This document shows, one piece after another, positions 7,722-12,402 of a stretch of DNA of 12,402 nt. Source of the stretch: Muribaculaceae bacterium (GTDB lineage Bacteria; Bacteroidota; Bacteroidia; Bacteroidales; Muribaculaceae); the NCBI GenBank assembly GCA_009775195.1, contig VSPF01000088.1, forward strand, positions 1-12,402. Reading direction: 5' to 3'. The position numbers and the translations under genes were made by a program. How positions within the stretch are numbered: position 1 is the first letter of the stretch; every line of letters begins with the position of its first letter. A model generated the notes under the pieces. The model saw nothing but the letters and a program-made list of their open reading frames with translations, did no database searches and was not told where the DNA came from.

Positions 7722-8594
7722 TCAGAATATACATACGAACGAGAAGCCGGCGCGGCCGGGGGCGATGGTGGGGATGAGCGACGAGGTGACTTTGGGGCTC
7801 TTCTTGCCGAGGTGCATGGTGCGCGTGTCGCTGCCACGGAAGAGGTTGACGACCTCGTTGACAGGGTCGGCAAGGAAGACCACTATATTTCCTATGATGC
7901 GCGAACCGAAAAGGGTATAGTCGTGGCTGACGATGTGGCGTTTGAGCTTGTAGAAGCACTCGCCGATAACGCTGCCGACAAGGGGCGTGACAAAGAGGTC
8001 CTGGATTGACGGGCGTTCCATACATGCCTCGATGCCGTATTCCCAACCTATGGTCGATATACAGGCCGAGTAGAGCAGGGACTGGTAGAAATTGAAGCCG
8101 CACGAACGTGCCGCCATGAAATAGGCCGCGCCGGCATAGGGGTGAAGCACGTAGTTGAAGATGGGGTTGTCGTGGTCCCACTCGGGTCCGCGCTTGAACA
8201 CGTTCTTGAACCAGCGGTCGTAAAAGGGGTCTTTCTGTAGCTCGGCCCTGTTCCACGAGGTGGCATCTTCGGGCAGGCACTCCAGCACGAGCAGGGTCGA
8301 CACGAAGGCCCCGGTGAGCACGGCGGTGTTTATCCACATGCGGTGCCAGTTGGGTGCGCTGCCCGTGAGAGAGTACGGCAGCCCATAGATTGACGGGGGA
8401 TTGGTCTTAAACTGCACCTGACGGCAAAGGGCCATTGCCGAGGTGTCGATACGGGCTTCGTCGGCACTCAGCGGCTCGGTGACGACCTCGATGTATTCTT
8501 CGCTTACGACCTCTTCGGGGAGGAGCGCAGTCTGTGCGTGCGATGGTAGCACCGCTGACAGCATTAGTATGATAGAGATAAGTACGGGTTTCAT
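7722..8594 (-). CDS. DUF3943 family exported protein
   Basis: 290 residues. An N-terminal signal peptide (MKPVLISIILMLSAVLPSHA, cut near residue 20) indicates export. A hydrophobic segment lies at about 95-108. The conserved core includes PIFNYVLHPYAGAAYF (144-159), FNFYQSLLYSA, WEYGIEA (184-190), PSIQDLFVTP and GSVIGE, which I recognise as DUF3943. The C-terminus ends in phenylalanine after alternating hydrophobic residues (GFSFVCIF), as in many outer-membrane proteins, so an envelope location is likely. The start at 8594 is chosen over the upstream ATG at 8645 because it begins the signal peptide directly. It is divergent from the amidase gene and convergent with the secreted pair. No biochemical function is known for the family. 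Confidence 0.85.
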   Translation of the reverse strand: MKPVLISIILMLSAVLPSHAQTALLPEEVVSEEYIEVVTEPLSADEARIDTSAMALCRQVQFKTNPPSIYGLPYSLTGSAPNWHRMWINTAVLTGAFVSTLLVLECLPEDATSWNRAELQKDPFYDRWFKNVFKRGPEWDHDNPIFNYVLHPYAGAAYFMAARSCGFNFYQSLLYSACISTIGWEYGIEACMERPSIQDLFVTPLVGSVIGECFYKLKRHIVSHDYTLFGSRIIGNIVVFLADPVNEVVNLFRGSDTRTMHLGKKSPKVTSSLIPTIAPGRAGFSFVCIF

Positions 8595-8655
8595 AATGTC
8601 GTGAATCTTGGTTAAGCGCGTTGAAACGTTGTATATTAAAAACAATCAGACCACG

Positions 8656-8698
8656 ATTTTGTCACAACAAAATTAAAAAAGAATTGAAAAAAAGCGAA
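8656..8698 (-). promoter_or_regulatory. Promoter and dyad upstream of DUF3943 gene
   Basis: On the minus strand, TAATTTTG (complement of 8668-8675) fits the -7 consensus TAnnTTTG. At 19-nt spacing the -33 reads TTCG (complement of 8695-8698), one mismatch from TTTG. An inverted repeat ATTTTGT (8656-8662) / ACAAAAT (8667-8673) overlaps the -7 and the expected start site. Confidence 0.55.
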
Positions 8699-8719
8699 AA
8701 ATCAGTTGGCAGTATGGTC

Positions 8720-8743
8720 TAATTTTGTCGTCATAGACAAAAT
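8720..8743 (+). promoter_or_regulatory. Promoter -7 and overlapping dyad upstream of amidase
   Basis: TAATTTTG (8720-8727) fits the -7 consensus, 28 nt before the amidase ATG. No TTTG is found at the proper -33 distance. A perfect inverted repeat ATTTTGTC (8722-8729) / GACAAAAT (8736-8743) overlaps it and covers the predicted start site. It has the same arm sequence as the dyad in the divergent promoter. Confidence 0.5.
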
Positions 8744-8755
8744 AATGCGACAATA

Positions 8756-9343
8756 ATGAAAACATTTGTAATCATCGACAATGGCCACGGCATCGACACC
8801 CGTGGCAAAAGCAGCCCCGACGGCCGCTATCGCGAATGGCAGCGCACACGCGCCATGACCCGGGCCCTCGCCGCCGAGCTCGGCCGGCGCGGCATCACTT
8901 CTACCCTGCTCGTGCCCGAGGACGGCGACACAGCATTGTCGGTACGTTGCCGCAGGGCCAACGAATTATGTAGGGAGCATCGCGAAGCCATATTGGTGTC
9001 GCTCCACAGCAATGCCTCGGGCAGCGGCACGCAGTGGGGCACGGCCTCGGGGTGGAGTGCGTGGGTGGCACCGAAGGCATCGGTGGCGGCACGACGGCTT
9101 GCTGCGCTACTCACCGGCGAGGCGGCGAAAAAAGGACTGCTCGGCAACCGCGCAACACCGCCATGCGGATATTGGACTGCAAACCTTGCCATATGCCGCG
9201 ACACGCGCTGCCCGGCGGTCGTGACCGAAAACATGTTTCACGATAATCGTGCCGATGTCGACTTCCTGCTCTCCGAGGCCGGATTGCAGACAATTGTCCG
9301 ACTTCATGCCGATGCAATCTGCGCCTATTATGACGGGGTCTAA
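8756..9343 (+). CDS. N-acetylmuramoyl-L-alanine amidase (Amidase_3)
   Basis: 195 residues, a single Amidase_3 (AmiA/CwlM-like) zinc hydrolase domain that cleaves the bond between muramic acid and L-alanine in peptidoglycan. Expected zinc ligands are visible: His11 in IDNGHG, Glu27 in YREWQ and His84 in SLHSNA. The catalytic glutamate is Glu158 in VTENMF. There is no signal peptide, no cell-wall binding domain and no inserted regulatory helix. The size and lack of export signal resemble phage endolysins rather than the exported division amidases AmiA/B/C. The start at 8756 gives a strand (KTFVIIDNGHG) directly at the N-terminus. It overlaps the next gene by 14 nt, implying coupled translation with a small membrane protein. 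A housekeeping role cannot be excluded. Confidence 0.9.
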   Translation: MKTFVIIDNGHGIDTRGKSSPDGRYREWQRTRAMTRALAAELGRRGITSTLLVPEDGDTALSVRCRRANELCREHREAILVSLHSNASGSGTQWGTASGWSAWVAPKASVAARRLAALLTGEAAKKGLLGNRATPPCGYWTANLAICRDTRCPAVVTENMFHDNRADVDFLLSEAGLQTIVRLHADAICAYYDGV

Positions 9344-9785
9344 ATGCACATTCCTATGCCTGGCGGCCTTTGTGGCAGGATTTGTGAGTGGACGCATGAG
9401 CATGCGCGAACGACACAGCTATACCGTAGAGAAGTGGACCGACACCGTGGTCATACGCCAGCCGGAAGTGATGGTTGTGCGCAGTCTCGAGCCTCGAAAA
9501 GCACGATTGGCGGTAGTTGCAGAGACTGCCGACACTGCCGACACCGACTCGGCACTCGTATCAGTGCCCATCGAGCAACACGAGTACCACGGCGAGGGCT
9601 ATCGGGCCTGGGTGAGCGGCTATGCCCTGGCACTCGACAGCATAGCTATCGAGCGAAGCATCACGGTAGTGCAGCCCACACGCGGCCGGCAGAGATGGAG
9701 CGTTGGCCTACAGGCCGGTGTGGGCCTGACACCGCACGGTGTGGAGCCGTATATCGGCGTGGGCATCAGTTTCAGATTATACTGA
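9330..9785 (+). CDS. Small single-pass membrane protein, DUF6808-like
   Basis: 151 residues, function unknown. One membrane segment is at about residues 5-21 (KCTFLCLAAFVAGFVSG), followed by a charged turn (RMSMRERHSY). The outer part has alternating strands and ends RWSVGLQAGVGL then GVEPYIGVGISFRLY. That ending resembles the DUF6808 proteins found in Bacteroidales phages and mobile elements; this assignment is from memory. The short TADTADTDS stretch near residue 67 is low complexity. The start at 9330 is chosen because it begins just before the membrane helix; the longer frame from 9249 overlaps the amidase too far. It overlaps the amidase stop by 14 nt. Beside an endolysin-like amidase, an envelope or spanin-like role is a reasonable guess. 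The 3' end overlaps the convergent acetyltransferase gene by 14 nt. Confidence 0.68.
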   Translation: MTGSKCTFLCLAAFVAGFVSGRMSMRERHSYTVEKWTDTVVIRQPEVMVVRSLEPRKARLAVVAETADTADTDSALVSVPIEQHEYHGEGYRAWVSGYALALDSIAIERSITVVQPTRGRQRWSVGLQAGVGLTPHGVEPYIGVGISFRLY

Positions 9786-10806
9786 GGAAGGGGCGGCGCG
9801 TGGGTAGGCCGAATATCTCGCCGATTTTCTCGCTGCTGAATAGCAACGCGGTCAGAGTCTCTATACTGACCTCGAGATTGGGGCGACGGTCGCATGTATC
9901 TGACTTCTCGCACCGACCGTGGGCAATATTATAAACAGCACAGTTGTCGGCAATCAACCCGTCGGAGACCTTGATTGACAACGCGAGGTCGCGGTAGGCT
10001 GCGGCAAGAGTTTCGAAAAAGGGCATCGGATTTACAATCCGCGCCATGCCACGGCTGCGCAGATAGTTGCGACTGCCCGACAGTGGCGGCGTGCTGACTA
10101 CGAAGGGCTTCAACGGTTCGAGGCGGCGCAACTCGGCAAGCACACGCAGTCCCACGGCCTCGTTGTCGGCAAGCAGCATACGCACAGCCACATTGTCGTC
10201 GTCGGCGCAGGCAAACAATATTGCCGAGTTCCCGCCATCGGCAGCGGCGAGAATGTGCGAGTCGCCACGTGTCGACATCTCGTCGCGCAGACGTGCGAAA
10301 TCGCGGTCGTCGTGCACCGTGCCGCAGCCGTTGCGTAGCTCGAGGCCGCGCAAAATCGCGGCAGCCGGTTCTACCAGGTCTCCTTGTCCGCCATCGAAGG
10401 CATGCAGGGCCGTGTAGCGGAACTCGTTGGCATAGAACACCGTTGCAAACGAAAAGCGGTCGTAGTAGAAAAAGAGATGCCTGTGCGGCGGAACGATTAC
10501 GCAGAGGGAGTCCCCCCTGCTTCGCGCCGCCGCCAGGGTTTCGACAATGAGGTGCGAGGCCGCGCCCTTTGCCCTGGATTCGGGGCACGTGGTGACATAT
10601 TTTATCGCCGAGGCCCCGAGCATCGAGCCGTGGTAGACAAAGCCGTATGGCATAGCCAACAGGGCCGCGACGGGCTTGCCGGAGCCGTCGAGACCGATTT
10701 TTATATCATCGTCGTCGAGCTCGGCGGCATCGGTGAGCCATTTGCCATACCCGTCGAGGCGGTGAGCCTGCAAGTAGACATGGTTAAATTGTTCGCGACG
10801 TGTCAT
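9772..10806 (-). CDS. GNAT family N-acetyltransferase (Eis-like)
   Basis: 344 residues. The N-terminal half is a GNAT acetyl-CoA transferase domain. Motif A is visible as YVTTCPESRAKGAASHLI (about residues 70-87) with the acetyl-CoA-binding R-x-x-G-A pattern at 78-82. The strand LCVIVPPHRHLFFYYDRFSF (101-120) resembles the PxxxxFYxxFGF segment of Eis-type enzymes. The C-terminal half (about 150-344) is consistent with the second GNAT/SCP2-like part of that family. Members acetylate small molecules or proteins; the substrate here is unknown. The start overlaps the upstream oxidoreductase stop by ATGA (10803-10806), so the two are probably cotranscribed. The 3' end runs 14 nt into the opposite-strand membrane-protein gene, leaving no room for a terminator. 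Confidence 0.84.
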   Translation of the reverse strand: MTRREQFNHVYLQAHRLDGYGKWLTDAAELDDDDIKIGLDGSGKPVAALLAMPYGFVYHGSMLGASAIKYVTTCPESRAKGAASHLIVETLAAARSRGDSLCVIVPPHRHLFFYYDRFSFATVFYANEFRYTALHAFDGGQGDLVEPAAAILRGLELRNGCGTVHDDRDFARLRDEMSTRGDSHILAAADGGNSAILFACADDDNVAVRMLLADNEAVGLRVLAELRRLEPLKPFVVSTPPLSGSRNYLRSRGMARIVNPMPFFETLAAAYRDLALSIKVSDGLIADNCAVYNIAHGRCEKSDTCDRRPNLEVSIETLTALLFSSEKIGEIFGLPTRRPFLSII

Positions 10807-12083
10807 TCGTTCCAGTAATTACGGACAGGGTATCGCTGCGGACGCATGAGCAGGCGCAGACCGGTAGAAAATGTCCAATAGTTCCACATCCAGTTTATAA
10901 ACACCACGGCGCGGTTGCGAAAACCGACCAGCGACATAAGGTGAACAAACAGCCATGCCCACCAAGCCAGGCGCCCCGAGAGGTGCGTGCGGCCCATGTC
11001 GACCACGGCGCGGTTGCGCCCTATGGTGGCCATGGAGCCTTTGTTGTGATACTTAAAGGGCCTCGGCTCGCGCTCGGGGTGACTCAGATTATGCGCCAAG
11101 TTGTCGCCCTGCTGCAGCGCGACCTGTGCGACCTGTGGATGACCGTGCGGATAATCGCCGGTGACCATCAAGGCTATATCGCCAATGGCATATACACCGT
11201 CGGCACCTACAAGGCGGTGACACTCGTCGACAGCCCAGCGGTTGCCACGCGCCGGCACTATGTCGGCGCCCGTGATTTCTATTGGCACGCCCGTGACACC
11301 GGCCGTCCATATCACTGTGTCTGTCTCGATTGTCGAGCCGTCGGCAAAGGTGGCTATTCGGTCGGCATAGCTCTTCATAGTCTTGCCGAGTTGCACCTCG
11401 ACACACAGCTGGCGCAGGCCGTCGAGGGCGTCGGCACTCGACTTCGGCCCCATCGAGCGCAGCAGCGCGTCGGTGCCCTCGACAATTACCACGCGCACCT
11501 CGTCGGGGTTAATCGCGGGGTATTCACGCTTTATGACGAAACGTTTCATCTCGCCCAGGGCCCCGGCAATCTCTACCCCCGAGGCACCTCCGCCGACCAC
11601 TACAAAGGTGAGCAGACTGCGCCTGCGGGCAACGTCGTCGCAGAGCGAGGCTCGCTCGAGACGGTCGAGCACCTCGTTGCGGCAGCGTATGGCCTCGGGG
11701 GCGCTCTTGATGGTATAGACGTGTTTCTCGAGGTCGGCGATGCCGAAAAAATTGTTTGTAGTGCCGGCTGCAATCACGAGCGAGTCGTAAGTCAGGGTTT
11801 CGAACTGGGTCGATACCGTCCGGGCCGCCACATCTATACTTTTTACCGAGCCCATACGGTAAGTCGCGCCACGGAAACGGCGCCCATTGAGCTCGCGCCG
11901 CAAGGGGAAGCATATACTGGCCGGCTCGAGGCCGCTCGACGCCACCTGGTAATATAGCGGCGGGAAAGAATGATAATTGTTGCGGTCGATGATTACCACC
12001 TCCCACATCTTCTTATCGACATTCCTGGCAAGGTTGAGACCGGCGAAACCGCCGCCTATTATTATGAGTCGTTTCTTGTTCAT
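10803..12083 (-). CDS. Type II NAD(P)H:quinone oxidoreductase (NDH-2 like)
   Basis: 426 residues, an FAD-dependent disulfide-reductase-fold enzyme of the NDH-2 family. It passes electrons from NADH to the quinone pool at the inner membrane without pumping protons. The first Rossmann motif, IIIGGGFAGL (FAD), is at residues 7-16. The second, VVVGGGASGVE (NADH), is at 161-171. VYAIGDIA at about 297-304 contacts the FAD. PQVAQVALQQG (316-326) is the quinone-site AQxAxQ motif of the family. The C-terminus (about 370-412) is Trp- and Phe-rich (WWAWLFVHL, INWMWNYWTF), fitting membrane association. The start at 12083 (MNKKRLIIIGG) is chosen over 12149, whose extra 22 residues are not family-like. It is the first gene of a pair with the acetyltransferase. 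The family call is firm; electron acceptor and co-substrate preference are inferred. Confidence 0.92.
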   Translation of the reverse strand: MNKKRLIIIGGGFAGLNLARNVDKKMWEVVIIDRNNYHSFPPLYYQVASSGLEPASICFPLRRELNGRRFRGATYRMGSVKSIDVAARTVSTQFETLTYDSLVIAAGTTNNFFGIADLEKHVYTIKSAPEAIRCRNEVLDRLERASLCDDVARRRSLLTFVVVGGGASGVEIAGALGEMKRFVIKREYPAINPDEVRVVIVEGTDALLRSMGPKSSADALDGLRQLCVEVQLGKTMKSYADRIATFADGSTIETDTVIWTAGVTGVPIEITGADIVPARGNRWAVDECHRLVGADGVYAIGDIALMVTGDYPHGHPQVAQVALQQGDNLAHNLSHPEREPRPFKYHNKGSMATIGRNRAVVDMGRTHLSGRLAWWAWLFVHLMSLVGFRNRAVVFINWMWNYWTFSTGLRLLMRPQRYPVRNYWNE

Positions 12084-12288
12084 CGCTGATGAAGGTTGAG
12101 TGTTTATATGACGCGACCGGGTAATGACACGCCTGAGCAGATGAAACATAAGTACAAAAATTCAAAAGTGACAGATTTATGTAACTTATGACCTTTTGTC
12201 ATTTTGTTTCCTCTGACCGGCAAGGTCGCCTACCTTAGCAACAAACGATGCGGCCTTAGAGTTTAAAAGAGCGTTTTGAGAATAAAAA
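12084..12288. other. Divergent intergenic region with inverted repeats
   Basis: No gene. It includes CATAAGT 12147-12153 paired with ACTTATG 12184-12190, and CAAAAGTGACA 12163-12173 paired with TGTCATTTTG 12197-12206 with one bulge. The latter resembles the arms of the sufS terminator. No good minus-strand promoter for the oxidoreductase is apparent; AATTTTTG (complement of 12155-12162) has one mismatch to the -7 consensus. Confidence 0.55.
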
Positions 12289-12319
12289 TTTGTGGATTGC
12301 GGAAATTATCGTAAATTTG
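12289..12319 (+). promoter_or_regulatory. Bacteroidota-type promoter of pyrH
   Basis: TTTG at 12289-12292, a 19-nt spacer and TAAATTTG at 12312-12319 match the consensus exactly. The predicted start is about 5 nt downstream, leaving a leader of roughly 10-12 nt before the ATG at 12336. Confidence 0.8.
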
Positions 12320-12335
12320 CCAAAAAGTGAAACTT

Positions 12336-12402
12336 ATGAAAACACAATCTCACCGAATACTGCTCAACCGCAGCGGCGAGGCGCTGATGGGCCACCAAGG
12401 CG
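12336..12402 (+). CDS. pyrH: UMP kinase, 5' end only
   Basis: The first 22 codons of a gene cut by the window edge, starting MKTQSHRILLNRSGEALMG. The RILLxxSGEALMG pattern is the N-terminal signature of bacterial UMP kinase (PyrH), an amino-acid-kinase-fold enzyme that makes UDP from UMP for nucleic acid synthesis. The usual sequence is RILLKLSGEALMG; here the Lys-Leu pair is Asn-Arg, which removes the lysine normally found in this phosphate-binding loop. A perfect promoter sits directly upstream, so this is the first gene of its transcript. The assignment rests on a short stretch but the pattern is distinctive. Confidence 0.8.
   Translation, partial: MKTQSHRILLNRSGEALMGHQG

Noticed and set aside
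10800..11957. 385-codon plus-strand reading frame opposite the NDH-2 gene
   Set aside because: The minus-strand frame shows clear FAD and NADH motifs along its whole length. The opposite frame has no recognisable domain and begins inside the acetyltransferase start.
12084..12149. 22-residue N-terminal extension of the NDH-2 protein
   Set aside because: The family starts a few residues before the GxGxxG motif; MNKKRLIIIGGG at 12083 fits and the extension is basic and unrelated.

Overview
The window looks like chromosomal DNA of a Bacteroidales bacterium (phylum Bacteroidota). A gut Muribaculaceae-like genome would fit, but the genus is not determinable here. The reasons are: promoters matching the Bacteroidota pattern TTTG-N19-21-TAnnTTTG, no clear Shine-Dalgarno sites, a cvpA-sufB-sufC-sufD-sufS block, a DUF3943 gene, and a DUF6808-like protein beside an amidase. 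Most genes are GC-rich and use ATA and TCG codons freely.

Left part (1-6040): a thioredoxin gene (trxA) on the minus strand faces away from a plus-strand block. The block starts with a CvpA-type membrane protein and continues with sufB, sufC, sufD and sufS. SufC-SufD and SufD-SufS overlap by ATGA. Together they encode an iron-sulfur cluster assembly machine: cysteine desulfurase SufS, the SufBD scaffold and the SufC ATPase. A strong hairpin after sufS probably ends the transcript. Heptanucleotide-period repeats lie in front of trxA and between sufB and sufC.

Middle part (6036-7721): a distinctly AT-rich island. It has about 0.5 kb without a convincing gene, a good Bacteroidota promoter, and a highly structured 5' leader of about 245 nt. 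Two small secreted proteins follow. They appear to be distant paralogues of each other, and the first ends in a DnaJ-like CxxC zinc-finger region. The leader contains a roughly 116-nt imperfect hairpin, and the start codon of the first gene sits in the loop of a perfect 8-bp hairpin. This is the best candidate in the window for an undescribed cis-regulatory element with accessory secreted proteins.

Right part (7722-12402): a minus-strand DUF3943 exported protein is divergent from an Amidase_3 peptidoglycan hydrolase, which overlaps a small single-pass DUF6808-like membrane protein. The pair resembles a phage-type lysis module, but no other phage genes are visible. Convergent to it are a minus-strand NDH-2-type NAD(P)H:quinone oxidoreductase and a GNAT acetyltransferase, coupled by an ATGA overlap. 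The window ends in the first 22 codons of pyrH (UMP kinase), behind a near-perfect promoter.
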